Shown: positions 49,966-58,410 of the stretch, in pieces
Numbering within the stretch: position 1 is the first letter of the stretch
How the letters are laid out: every line of letters begins with the position of its first letter
NCBI GenBank assembly: GCA_937967325.1
Contig: CALBSQ010000305.1
Span: 4,700 to 68,699 of the forward strand
DNA length: 64,000 nucleotides
Origin: an uncultured Chloroflexota bacterium
GTDB taxonomy: Bacteria; Chloroflexota; UBA4733
Direction: 5' to 3'
The notes under the pieces: model-generated
What the model saw: the letters and a program-made list of their open reading frames with translations, nothing else
Databases searched by the model: none
What the model was told of the DNA's origin: nothing
Made by a program: the position numbers and the translations under genes

Positions 49966-52062
49966 ATGGATACTCGGCTTGCTATCCCGTCGCGGCGGCA
50001 TCGGCCGCGCTCCTGGCACGTCCTCCTCGTTTCGCTCCTTTGGCTGGCCGTCGTTCCTTTCGGGCCGTTCGGCCGCGGCGCAACAGCGGGCGCCGCCGCG
50101 TCGCCGGCAACACCAGGCCCTTCGGCCTCACCGGTCTCCACCGCGTCGGTCGTTCCCACACCCAGCCCCACACCGACGACGCCGTCGCCGTATGTCCTGC
50201 CCTGGCCGCGCGGCGAAACCTTTACCTGCGTACAGGGAAACTTTGGCAAGTTCAGCCACCAGGGCGTGCAGGCCTACGCTTGGGATTTCGCCATGCCGGT
50301 CGGCAGCGTCATTTTGGCGGCGCGGGCCGGCGTCGTCCGCTATGTGTTCCAGGACAGCAACGTCGGTGGGACAGATTGGAAGGACGATGTCAGCAAAGCC
50401 AACTACGTCGTCATCGATCACGGCGACGGCACCAGTGGACTCTACCTGCACCTGATGTTCCACGGCGCGCTCGTCAAGGTGGGCGACCAGGTCGGCCAGG
50501 GGCGGCCCATTGGCTACAGCGGCGACACCGGCTTCGGTACGGGCCCGCACCTGCACTTCATGGTGGAGAAGACGTTGCCGCTGAATTGGTTCAGCCAGTC
50601 GATTCCGGTCCACTTCGCCGACGTCGCGGCCAATGGCGGCGTCCCGGTGGAGGACAGCGCGTATACATCGGGCAATGCCGGCGCCGCCGTAACGAGGGCG
50701 CCCACGATCGTCAACATCGCCAACGCTCCCGCGTCCGTCTCACCGGGGGCCACGCCGCCGGTCGGTGGCGCCGAAGCCCGACCGCTCGACGCCAAGTTCG
50801 TCCAAGACCTCACCCTGCCCGACGGAGGCTCCGTCTACGGCGGACAGACGTTCACAAAATCCTGGCAGCTTCGCAATTCGGGCGCCCGGCCGTGGCCCGC
50901 TGGGACACACCTCGTCATGCAGGGGTCGAGCCAAATCATGGTCCTGAGTACCGCTTCCGTCGATCAGGTCGAGCGGGGGGGGAGCGCCTACGTCAGCGCG
51001 ACGCTGCGCGCCCCAACCGGATCGCCCAATTCGATGGAGCGGGATGTGTTTCGCCTGGTCGGCGGCGACGGCACGACCTTCGGTGACGAGCTGTGGTTGC
51101 GGCTACAAATTGGTGGTGACCTGCCCACACTGCCGGCAGCGCCACGGGACGTAGCCGGCAGCAATAGCTATTTTGCTCAGATCGGCCACAACGTTGGCGA
51201 CCCGTTCCTGCAGTTCTTCCGCGACGATGGCGGCGTCGACATCTTCGGCTATCCGCGCACCGAGCAGATACAGCAAGGCGGCATGACCGTTCAGTATTTC
51301 CAGCGCGCCCGCTTCGAGTATCATCCCGAGCTGCCGACTGGGCAACGTGTTCAGCTCACGCTCCTTGGCGATCAGCTCACGACCGATCAGCGGCCCTTCC
51401 CGCCGGCCGGCCCATCCGCCTCGACCGCCCAACACGAGTACTTCCCGGAAACGCGCCATTCCGTGAGCTTCGGCTTTCTGCGCTACTTTAGTTCCCACGG
51501 GAAGATTGCGACCTTCGGCTATCCGACGTCGGAGGAGCTGCGCGTCGCCGGACCACACGGACCGACCACGATCCAATACTTCCAGCGCGCCCGGTTTGAG
51601 TATCACCCCGAGTTTGCCGGGACACCCTACGAAGTGGAGCTGGGGCTGCTGGGTGACGACGAGCTCACCCAGATGGGCTGGCTGCCCCTGCCGCCCGGGG
51701 CAAGCGCGGCAGCGACGACCGCCGCTGCCAGCCCCACGCCCACTGCCGTGCCGCCACCGTCACCGACTCCAACTCCCACGCCGACCGCAAGCGGCAATGT
51801 GGCCGAAGCCCCGTCGTCGAAGGCCTCGGCATCGCCGTCACCCGAGCACAGCTCAAGCACCTTCACCGCCGGCCAGACGGTCACCGTCGCGGCGCTCGGC
51901 CTGCGGATGCACTCCGGCCCGTCGGTCGACAGCCCGGTCATCGGTTACCTCAACAAGGGTGAGCGAGTGCGGGTCATCGGGGTGAGCAGCGGCTGGGCAC
52001 AGGTGACCGGACCCAGTCAGGCCCAAGGCTACGTCGACGCGAGCTACCTGGCAGCGGGGTAG
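49966..52062 (+). CDS. Secreted M23 metallopeptidase with Ig-like, FGYP-repeat and SH3 domains
   Basis: 698 residues from ATG 49966, with a signal helix (WHVLLVSLLWLAVVPFG). The M23 (LytM) domain at about 75-210 keeps the zinc site: SHQGVQAYAWDFAMPVGS, LYLHLMFHG and GPHLHFMVE. Next comes an NBR1-like Ig domain (TFTKSWQLRNSGARPWPAGT, 280-390). Two copies of a repeat common in Chloroflexota follow (YFAQIGHNVGDPFLQFFRDDGG...IFGYPRTE...VQYFQRARFEYHPE, about 405-570). After a Ser/Pro linker, a bacterial SH3 closes the protein (LRMHSGPSVDSPVIGYLNKGE). It probably cleaves peptidoglycan cross-links. Contains an Ig domain like that of the dead amidase at 44262. Confidence 0.92.
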   Translation: MDTRLAIPSRRHRPRSWHVLLVSLLWLAVVPFGPFGRGATAGAAASPATPGPSASPVSTASVVPTPSPTPTTPSPYVLPWPRGETFTCVQGNFGKFSHQGVQAYAWDFAMPVGSVILAARAGVVRYVFQDSNVGGTDWKDDVSKANYVVIDHGDGTSGLYLHLMFHGALVKVGDQVGQGRPIGYSGDTGFGTGPHLHFMVEKTLPLNWFSQSIPVHFADVAANGGVPVEDSAYTSGNAGAAVTRAPTIVNIANAPASVSPGATPPVGGAEARPLDAKFVQDLTLPDGGSVYGGQTFTKSWQLRNSGARPWPAGTHLVMQGSSQIMVLSTASVDQVERGGSAYVSATLRAPTGSPNSMERDVFRLVGGDGTTFGDELWLRLQIGGDLPTLPAAPRDVAGSNSYFAQIGHNVGDPFLQFFRDDGGVDIFGYPRTEQIQQGGMTVQYFQRARFEYHPELPTGQRVQLTLLGDQLTTDQRPFPPAGPSASTAQHEYFPETRHSVSFGFLRYFSSHGKIATFGYPTSEELRVAGPHGPTTIQYFQRARFEYHPEFAGTPYEVELGLLGDDELTQMGWLPLPPGASAAATTAAASPTPTAVPPPSPTPTPTPTASGNVAEAPSSKASASPSPEHSSSTFTAGQTVTVAALGLRMHSGPSVDSPVIGYLNKGERVRVIGVSSGWAQVTGPSQAQGYVDASYLAAG

Positions 52063-52071
52063 TCGGCGCCC

Positions 52072-52518
52072 CTAGGCCGAGGCCGCGGTCTCCTTGCAAT
52101 CGTGGCAACGGCCAAACAACTCGATGGAGTGTCCCTCCAGGTCGAAGCCGGTCTGGTTCGCAATCGAGCTGAAGGCGTCCCCGGGCAGGCAGGCCTCGAC
52201 CTCGACGACGCGGTGGCACTGGGTACACGTCAGGTGGTGATGGTGCTCGGCCCCACAGACGCGGTAGCGGTGGGTATTGTCGGCAAAGTCGACTCGGTCG
52301 AGGACGCCCCGCGCGAGCAGGATATCGACGGCGCGGAAGACGGTCGCTCGACCGAGGCCGGGATCGACCGACTGCAACGTGCGCCACAGGTCATCGGAGG
52401 AAAAATTCTGCCCGTCCGTCGCCAGTTCCGCCAACTGCTCGGCGATCAACCGTCGCGGCCGGGTGTTGCGCAACCCAGCCTGTTCGAAGGCGAGACGGAC
52501 CGCCGCCGCCGTGACCAT
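52072..52518 (-). CDS. zur: Zinc uptake regulator Zur (Fur family)
   Basis: 148 residues from ATG 52518 (a GTG lies directly before it). Winged helix: LRNTRPRRLIAEQLAELA, GRATVFRAVDILLARGVLDRV. Metal-binding features: HRYRVCGAEHHHHLTCTQCHRVVEVE, with the His cluster and CTQC pair, and CHDC at the end for the structural zinc. Divergent from a complete znuACBB operon, which makes zinc the likely effector. It probably represses that operon when zinc is sufficient. Confidence 0.9.
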   Translation of the reverse strand: MVTAAAVRLAFEQAGLRNTRPRRLIAEQLAELATDGQNFSSDDLWRTLQSVDPGLGRATVFRAVDILLARGVLDRVDFADNTHRYRVCGAEHHHHLTCTQCHRVVEVEACLPGDAFSSIANQTGFDLEGHSIELFGRCHDCKETAASA

Positions 52519-52669
52519 CACGACCTGAAAGTCCTCCCGATTGGGCCTGTTAGCCCTCGACTGAAATAGGCTGGCCCCTCCCTATGCTACCACTCTGGTC
52601 CGGCGTGGGACAGGAGCAACGCCCAATCCACCGCTCTAGTACCACCCTCATCTTTGATACACGGTATCG

Positions 52670-52698
52670 TTGACAGGACTCTCGGCCGCTGGTAGGCT
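52670..52698 (+). promoter_or_regulatory. Promoter of the znu operon
   Basis: A consensus TTGACA (52670-52675), 17-base spacer and TAGGCT (52693-52698) point toward znuA. A small perfect palindrome, GATAC-ACG-GTATC (52656-52668), lies directly upstream of the -35. Confidence 0.55.
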
Positions 52699-52713
52699 GA
52701 TGCGTTGTTGAGA

Positions 52714-52727
52714 CAAAATATCATTTG
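52714..52727. promoter_or_regulatory. Candidate Zur operator
   Basis: CAAAATATCATTTG is an AT-rich partial palindrome (CAAA...TTTG) just after the predicted start of transcription of znuA, in otherwise GC-rich DNA. Position and composition suit a Zur box; the exact motif for this lineage is not known. Confidence 0.4.
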
Positions 52728-52767
52728 CCGGTCTCGCTCGTCATTCAGGTGGCCTGGAGAAGCGCCC

Positions 52768-53865
52768 GTGCCCGACATTCGACCCACGGCAGCGAGCATC
52801 CGCGTTTGGCGACCGCGACCGAAGAGCGCGGCCGTGTCGCTCGGCCGAACCTGGCGACGCCTGCTGACGCTGATGCTTTTGGCGCTGACGCTCGCGGCTT
52901 GCGGGTCGGGCGCTACGTCGCCGGCGGCAGGTGGTAGCAGCGCACCTGGCGGCGCGAGCACCGTAACCTCCTCAACGGCATCCAGCACGGCAGTATCCGC
53001 CAACGCTGCAGCCACTTCCACAGCAACCCCAGGTGCAACGGCCGGCCCTAAGCTGCAGGTCGTCGCCGCGGAGAATTTCTGGGGAAGCCTGGCCGGCCAG
53101 CTCGGCGGCGACCACGTCCAGGTCACGAGCATCATCACCAATCCGGATACGGACCCGCACGCCTACGAGCCCAAGCCTACCGACGCCCGGCTGATCGCCA
53201 GCGCTCGCTACGTGATCGTCAATGGGGCCGGCTACGACCCCTGGGCGCCGAAGCTTCTGGCCGCCAACCCCGTGGCCGGTCGCAAAGTGCTGACTATCGG
53301 CGACCTGGTCGGCAAGAAAGACGGCGACAACCCACACCTTTGGTACAGCCCCGACTACGTGGCCAAGGTGATCGCCCGGATCACGGCGGATTACCAGGCC
53401 CTGGATCCCGCCGATGCATCGTACTTTGATCAGCAGCAAACTCAGGCCAACACGCTGGGCCTCCAGACGTACCACGACCTCGTCGGCACGATCAAGCAGC
53501 GCTACGCCGGCACGCCGGTCAGCGCCACCGAGAGCATCTTCTTCTACCAGGCCGACGCGTTGGGGCTGCACCTGATCACGCCGCCGGGCTTCATGCAGGC
53601 CATCAGCGACGGCAACGAGCCGACGGCGGCCGACAGGGCGACGTTTGACCAACAAATCGCCCAGCACCAGATCAAGGTGTTCGTTAATAACAAACAGAAT
53701 GAAACGCCGGACACCACCGCGCTCAAGCAAAAGGCGCAGTCCGCCGGCATCCCCATCGTCGACATCACGGAGACGCTCGACCCGGCGACCGCGAGCTTCC
53801 AGGATTGGCAGGATGCCCAGTTGCAGACGCTGCAGCAGGCGCTGGCCAAGGCGACAGGACATTGA
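52768..53865 (+). CDS. znuA: Zinc ABC transporter substrate-binding lipoprotein ZnuA
   Basis: 365 residues from GTG 52768, 6 nt behind GGAGAA. Lipobox TLAAC-G, then a Ser/Thr/Ala linker. The cluster A-I binding protein fold shows in VAAENFWGSLAGQLGGDHVQV, DTDPHAYEPKPTDARLIASA (metal His), VNGAGYDPW, GDNPHLWYSPDYVAKV (second His) and PSTTALK-like ETPDTTALKQKAQSAGIPIVDITE. The His-rich acidic loop of typical ZnuA is absent, so related metals cannot be excluded, but the adjacent zur gene favours zinc. Confidence 0.92.
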   Translation: MPDIRPTAASIRVWRPRPKSAAVSLGRTWRRLLTLMLLALTLAACGSGATSPAAGGSSAPGGASTVTSSTASSTAVSANAAATSTATPGATAGPKLQVVAAENFWGSLAGQLGGDHVQVTSIITNPDTDPHAYEPKPTDARLIASARYVIVNGAGYDPWAPKLLAANPVAGRKVLTIGDLVGKKDGDNPHLWYSPDYVAKVIARITADYQALDPADASYFDQQQTQANTLGLQTYHDLVGTIKQRYAGTPVSATESIFFYQADALGLHLITPPGFMQAISDGNEPTAADRATFDQQIAQHQIKVFVNNKQNETPDTTALKQKAQSAGIPIVDITETLDPATASFQDWQDAQLQTLQQALAKATGH

Positions 53866-53867
53866 GC

Positions 53868-54764
53868 ATGACGATCCGCGGTCGGTTAGTACATGGGTTC
53901 GGCAACTCCAGCGCCACAGACGTAGCGACGCAACGTGAGGAGGTTCTCCGCTTCACCGCCGCGGGTGTGCAACTGGGCGGGCGCACGATTTGGAGCGGCC
54001 TCGACCTCACCGTGTACGCCGGCCAGTTCATCGCCATACTGGGACCGAACGGCGCGGGCAAGTCGACGCTGCTGAAGACTATTCTGGGCGTTCTTCCCTT
54101 GCACGAGGGCGAGCTCGCCGTCCTGGGAGAGCCGGCGCGCCGCGGCAACGCCGCGGTCGGCTATCTGCCCCAGCGTCGCAACTTCGATACCGACGTGCGC
54201 ATCCGAGCGCGCGACCTGGTGCGCCTCGGTTTGGACGGCGCCCGCTGGGGAGTGCCGATCCCCCTGCTCCGGCGACTCTTCGGAGGCGGCGAGCAAGTCC
54301 GCGAGGAAGATCGGCGGGTACAGGAGGCGCTCGACCTGGTCGGCGCGACCGACTACGCCAATCGCCCGATCGGCGAGCTCTCCGGTGGTGAGCAGCAACG
54401 CGTGCTGATCGCCCAGGCGCTGATCAGCCGGCCGCGTCTGCTCCTTCTCGACGAGCCGTTCGAGAGCCTTGACTTGCAGCATCAACAGTCGGTTGCCGCC
54501 TTGATCCGGCGGGTCAGCCGCGCCTATGGCATCACCGTGCTGCTGGTGGCGCACGACGTCAATCCGATCCTCCCCTACTTGGATCGAGTGCTCTACGTCG
54601 CCCGCGGGCAGACCGCTGCCGGCGCCCCCGAGGCGGTGATGACGTCGGCGACGCTGTCGCGCCTCTACGACGCCCCCGTCGAGGTGCTGCGCGCCAAGGA
54701 TGGGCGGATCGTCGTCGTCGGCCAGCCGGAAGGGGACGTGAGCCATGGCGCCCACCCCGGCTGA
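53868..54764 (+). CDS. znuC: Zinc ABC transporter ATP-binding protein ZnuC
   Basis: 298 residues from ATG 53868, two bases after the znuA stop, with AGGAC upstream. Complete ABC domain: Walker A GPNGAGKST, Q-loop GYLPQRRNFD, signature LSGGEQQRV, Walker B LLLLDEPFESLD, switch His in LLVAHDVNP. The spacing and the FDTDVRIRARDLVRLG segment match metal-type (FecE/ZnuC-like) ATPases. Its end overlaps the first permease gene by 20 bases. Confidence 0.92.
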   Translation: MTIRGRLVHGFGNSSATDVATQREEVLRFTAAGVQLGGRTIWSGLDLTVYAGQFIAILGPNGAGKSTLLKTILGVLPLHEGELAVLGEPARRGNAAVGYLPQRRNFDTDVRIRARDLVRLGLDGARWGVPIPLLRRLFGGGEQVREEDRRVQEALDLVGATDYANRPIGELSGGEQQRVLIAQALISRPRLLLLDEPFESLDLQHQQSVAALIRRVSRAYGITVLLVAHDVNPILPYLDRVLYVARGQTAAGAPEAVMTSATLSRLYDAPVEVLRAKDGRIVVVGQPEGDVSHGAHPG

Positions 54765-55668
54765 TACCGCCGCCGGGCAGGTCCACCTGTCCTGGAACCT
54801 CCTCCACGACTTGCAGCAGCTCTTGGCGTTCCATTTCATGCAGAACGCCTACCTGGCCGGGACACTCATCGCGATCGTCGCCGGCGCCGCCGGCTACTAC
54901 ATGGTGCTGCGCCGCCAGAGCTTCGCCGGCCACACGCTGGCCAACGTGGGGTTCGCGGGAGCCGCCGGGGCGGCGGTGGTCGGCGCCTCGCCGCTGCTCG
55001 GCCTGGTGGTGTTCAGCACCGCGGCTGCGTTCGGCTTCGGCCTGCTCACCGTAGGACGGTCGGCAACGTCGGGCAGCGCGACCGTGGCGGTGGCCACGGT
55101 CCATACCTTCTTCCTTGGCCTGGGCCTGCTCTTCGAGCAACTCTACGCGCACTACGCGGCGGCGATCTACGCCGTCCTCTTCGGCGCCGTGCTCGGCATC
55201 GCCGACGATGACGTGCGCGCGGTCGCCGCGACGACACTCGTCACGGTGGCCGCGTTGATCGTCATTGGCCGGCCGCTGCTCTTCGCTTCGATCGACCCGG
55301 CGGTCGCCGAGTCGCGCGGCGTACCAGTAGGCGCCCTTTCCTATCTCTTTCTGGTCATCCTCGCGCTCGCCGTCGCCGAGGCGGTCCAGGTGGTTGGCGT
55401 GCTGCTCATCTTCTCGCTGCTCGTCACCCCGGCCGCCGTCGCCCAACGACTCACGGCGCGACCCGCTGCCGCGCTCGCCCTGTCAATCCTCCTGGCGCTG
55501 CTGTTCACCTGGCTCGGCCTCGCCGTTGCCTACTTCACGCCGTATCCCGTGGGCTTCTTCATCAGCAGCTTCGCTTTCGGAACCTACGTCCTCGTCCGCT
55601 TGCTGCCATTGACGCAAGGTCGCCAAGGCGGTGGCGCCCAGGGAAGGCTGGCTGGGGGTCCGGCGTGA
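54745..55668 (+). CDS. znuB: Zinc ABC transporter permease ZnuB, first copy
   Basis: 307 residues; ATG 54745 behind GAAGGGGAC. ABC-3 family permease with about eight membrane helices: YLAGTLIAIVAGAAGYYMVLRRQSFAGHTLANVGFAG carries the conserved RRxSFxxHxLxxxxFxG motif, and LLFASIDPAVAESRGVPV is the coupling-helix region that contacts the ATPase. AVQVVGVLLIFSLLVTPAAVAQRL is the family's late signature. It is paired with a second, divergent copy, so a heterodimer is likely. Confidence 0.9.
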   Translation: MAPTPADTAAGQVHLSWNLLHDLQQLLAFHFMQNAYLAGTLIAIVAGAAGYYMVLRRQSFAGHTLANVGFAGAAGAAVVGASPLLGLVVFSTAAAFGFGLLTVGRSATSGSATVAVATVHTFFLGLGLLFEQLYAHYAAAIYAVLFGAVLGIADDDVRAVAATTLVTVAALIVIGRPLLFASIDPAVAESRGVPVGALSYLFLVILALAVAEAVQVVGVLLIFSLLVTPAAVAQRLTARPAAALALSILLALLFTWLGLAVAYFTPYPVGFFISSFAFGTYVLVRLLPLTQGRQGGGAQGRLAGGPA

Positions 55669-56588
55669 TCGGCTCGCCGCTGCTGTCGACGTTGATACCG
55701 TTCTCGCCCAATCTGGTCGCCGACGCGCAAACGATGCTCCAGCTGGATTTCATGCGCTCCGCTTTCGTCGCCGGAACGGTCACGGCGGTCGTGGCGGGCC
55801 TCGTGGGCTACTTCGTCGTGCTGCGCCACCTGGCCTTCGCCGGCGACGCCCTCTCGCACGTGGCGTTTGCCGGATCGTTGGGCGCGCTCGTCGCCGGCCT
55901 CAATCCCTTGCTCGGGCTGTTCGGCCTGACCGCGCTCGCCGGACTGGGCATGGGCGTGCTGGGGACACGAGCGCGGGCGCGCGACGAGGCGGTGGGGACG
56001 CTCCTGGCCTGGGTGCTCGGCCTAGGCGTGCTGTTCCTCAGCCTCATCACGTCACGGTCCAGCGCGTCCAACGGCACGATCGGCGTCAACGTGCTCTTCG
56101 GCTCCATCTTTGGCCTCTCAGTGCCCCAAGTCCATATGTCGGTGCTGGCCGCCGTCGTGGCGATCCCTCTGGTCCTAGCGTTGGCCCGGCCCTTGCTCTT
56201 CGCCTCGATCGATCCTGACGTCGCCGCGGCGCGCGGCGTGCCCGTGCGGGCGCTCGGCGTTGGCTTCCTCGTCCTGGTGGGCATCGCCGTGGCGGAGGCC
56301 GTACCGGCGCTGGGCGCCCTGATGGTCTTCGCCCTGCTCATCACCCCCGCCGCCATCGCCCAGCGGCTCGAGCGCCGTCCCTTCCGCGCGCTATTCCTCG
56401 CCGCCGCGATTTCAGTGCTGTTCACCTGGGTGGGGCTCACCGTCGCCTTCTATCTTCCCCTGCCGGTGAGCTTCGTCATCAGCGCGCTGGCATTCGTGGG
56501 TTACGTCGGGGTGGTCGTGTGGCAGGCGGGTACTCACGGTCTGGTATCCCGCTCGCCGGTAACGGGCGCTTTCACGGAGCCGCGGTGA
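55665..56588 (+). CDS. znuB: Zinc ABC transporter permease ZnuB, second copy
   Basis: 307 residues from GTG 55665, overlapping the previous stop (GTGA). ABC-3 permease with the same signatures as the first copy: GYFVVLRHLAFAGDALSHVAFAG, LLFASIDPDVAAARGVPV and ALGALMVFALLITPAAIAQRL. Equal length and aligned motifs show that the pair arose by duplication. Last gene of the zinc operon; a VapBC module converges on it. Confidence 0.9.
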   Translation: MIGSPLLSTLIPFSPNLVADAQTMLQLDFMRSAFVAGTVTAVVAGLVGYFVVLRHLAFAGDALSHVAFAGSLGALVAGLNPLLGLFGLTALAGLGMGVLGTRARARDEAVGTLLAWVLGLGVLFLSLITSRSSASNGTIGVNVLFGSIFGLSVPQVHMSVLAAVVAIPLVLALARPLLFASIDPDVAAARGVPVRALGVGFLVLVGIAVAEAVPALGALMVFALLITPAAIAQRLERRPFRALFLAAAISVLFTWVGLTVAFYLPLPVSFVISALAFVGYVGVVVWQAGTHGLVSRSPVTGAFTEPR

Positions 56589-56671
56589 TCTTGCGCCTGG
56601 CATGGAATGCGCTCGGCCAAAAGTCTGCCGTCAGCCGATCTGAACGCCGCCTGATAGGTAAAGTGCAGCCA

Positions 56672-57130
56672 TCAGGGCGATTGCTCAAGATCGATCACCT
56701 CGATGCGCGGCGCAAAACGAGCGAAGTCGCGGACGTTGTGGGTCAGCAACCGGCCGATGCCGTAGGCCTGCATCGTGGCCACGATATTAGCGTCATGCAC
56801 CTGTTTGCCGCCGATGGATAGCTCCTGCAAGAGATCAAGCAGCTTGGCGGTGACGTCCGCGCTCTCCTCCGCCACGCGGAAGCGCTGCTCAAACACCCGA
56901 ATCTGGGCTACCAGTACCGCGATCGACACCGGCTTGCCGAACGTTTGCGGCCGGCTGAGCACCGCCAGGTACTCTCTAATGATCTGCCGGCTGATCCAGA
57001 GGTCGTGCCCGGCCCCTTCGAGGCGCCGGATGGCCCGCACCGCCGCCTCGTGCCATGGGGCAGAAGCAATGGTCGCAAAGACTAGCCCGTTGGTGTCCAG
57101 GAATACCGAGTCAGCGGCCATCATCGTCAT
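56672..57130 (-). CDS. vapC: PIN-domain ribonuclease toxin (VapC-like)
   Basis: 152 residues. PIN-domain acidic residues: Asp12 in VFLDTNGLVFA, Glu53 in IIREYLAVLSR, Asp113 in QVHDANIVATM and the final Asn/Asp in LTHNVRDFARF. VapC toxins cut tRNA or rRNA in a metal-dependent way. The start overlaps the end of the antitoxin gene by 20 bases, the usual VapBC order. Confidence 0.88.
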   Translation of the reverse strand: MTMMAADSVFLDTNGLVFATIASAPWHEAAVRAIRRLEGAGHDLWISRQIIREYLAVLSRPQTFGKPVSIAVLVAQIRVFEQRFRVAEESADVTAKLLDLLQELSIGGKQVHDANIVATMQAYGIGRLLTHNVRDFARFAPRIEVIDLEQSP

Positions 57131-57338
57131 ACATGTCGCTCCGCTGCAAGGAAAGTTCCGGCGGCCAAGGCCCTAGGTCAAGGATGGGGAGATCCGGCCG
57201 GGGCTGGAGACGACTCCTTTCGGCGGGATCGCCAATGACAATCACGACCCGGTGCTGCCCAGGTTCGACGTCGCTGGGCACGCGCACCGAAAGCTCACCG
57301 TTGGGCGAGACGTTCGCTGTTGTCTCAATGGTTCGCAC
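57111..57338 (-). CDS. Antitoxin partner of the PIN toxin
   Basis: 75 residues from GTG 57338, 6 nt behind GGAGGG; the longer frame upstream is not preferred. The N-terminal half (TIETTANVSPNGELSVRVPSDVEPGQHRVVIVIG) is a compact beta unit of the kind found in antitoxins upstream of PIN genes, distantly AbrB-like. The C-terminal half (LDLGPWPPELSLQRSDMYDDDGR) is the extended toxin-binding tail. Probably represses its own operon. Confidence 0.75.
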   Translation of the reverse strand: MRTIETTANVSPNGELSVRVPSDVEPGQHRVVIVIGDPAERSRLQPRPDLPILDLGPWPPELSLQRSDMYDDDGR

Positions 57339-57461
57339 GACGTTCCCTCCGCTGGGCCAGACAGACCCGCCCGGAAAGCATAGCACCAGCGAGAGGCCAA
57401 CAGAGGAAGGTGACGGTTTTCTGGACCCCGAACCTCGCCGCGCGCTCGATCGTGGGCAAGA

Positions 57462-58370
57462 TCAGCCCTCAACCGTGCGCACCAACAGCACCGGCGCGGT
57501 GGTGCGAGACAGCAGCCGCGTCGCCACGCTGCCGGTCCAGATGGCCTGCAACCCGGCGCGGCCGTGCGTCGCCACCACCACGAGACCGGCCTGGTGCTCG
57601 GCCACATCGCCGGCCAGTTGGTCGGGCGTATCCCCTCGGCGCACCTCTGTTTCCACCTCTAGCCCGGCCTCTCGCAGCCGGTCCGCCTGTTGGCGCAGAT
57701 AAGCGTCCGCCTGCTCGCGCTCGAGGTCGAGCATCACTCGCGTCGCCGAGGGCAGGAGCGTCGCCAGTGGCGATTGGTCGCCGCGCACGGTGGCGCGCGT
57801 TGCCACCACCATCGTCAGGTGCAATCGGGCGGAAAAGGCCTTGGCCAGCTCCACGGCCGGCGCGATCGCCACTTCCGACGCAGCCGTGGCGTCCAGGGGG
57901 ACCAGGACCGTCCGCGGCGCAAAAGCGGGCGGCGCGGAACCAGCCGCCGGAGGTCGGATCAGGAGCACCGGCGTCGTCCCGCGCTGAACGACCTGCTGCG
58001 CGATGCTACCGAAGAGCAGTCCCCGCACCCCGCCGCCACCGTGCGTGCAGAGCACGATCAGGTCGGTCTGCTCCTCATCGCTATGCTGGGCAATGCTGAC
58101 TGCGACATTTCCCTCGGGCGCGTCGTGGACGTGGACACGGGCAGTCAGGCCGCGCACCTGCAATGCGCCGGCAAGGCCGCGCAGATAGGCGTCGGCCGCG
58201 GCATTGTCCGTGAAATGACGCTCGCCGTGGACAGTGGCCGGGGCGCCACGCTCGATCACGTGTAGCAGCACGATCGTAGAGCCAAAGGCCGCGGCAATGC
58301 CCGCGGCCGCCGGTAGCGCCGCTTCCGCCAGCCGCGAGCCGTCCAGAGGAAGGAGCAGTCGATTGAACAC
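57462..58370 (-). CDS. Tandem universal stress protein (two UspA domains)
   Basis: About 302 residues from GTG 58370, 8 nt behind GAGGTGG. Two Usp domains: the first begins NRLLLPLDGSRLAEAALPAA and ends with the ATP-loop type THGGGGVRGLLFGSIAQQVV; the second begins TVLVPLDATAASEVAIAPAV and ends THGRAGLQAIWTGSVATRLL, both of the G-2x-G-9x-G(S/T) ATP-binding form. Usp proteins bind ATP and accumulate under stress. It lies 40 bases downstream of the Nramp gene on the same strand and may be co-transcribed. Confidence 0.92.
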   Translation of the reverse strand: MFNRLLLPLDGSRLAEAALPAAAGIAAAFGSTIVLLHVIERGAPATVHGERHFTDNAAADAYLRGLAGALQVRGLTARVHVHDAPEGNVAVSIAQHSDEEQTDLIVLCTHGGGGVRGLLFGSIAQQVVQRGTTPVLLIRPPAAGSAPPAFAPRTVLVPLDATAASEVAIAPAVELAKAFSARLHLTMVVATRATVRGDQSPLATLLPSATRVMLDLEREQADAYLRQQADRLREAGLEVETEVRRGDTPDQLAGDVAEHQAGLVVVATHGRAGLQAIWTGSVATRLLSRTTAPVLLVRTVEG

Positions 58371-58410
58371 CGGAGCGACCACCTCACTACACCAGACAAC
58401 TGCCGCCAGC

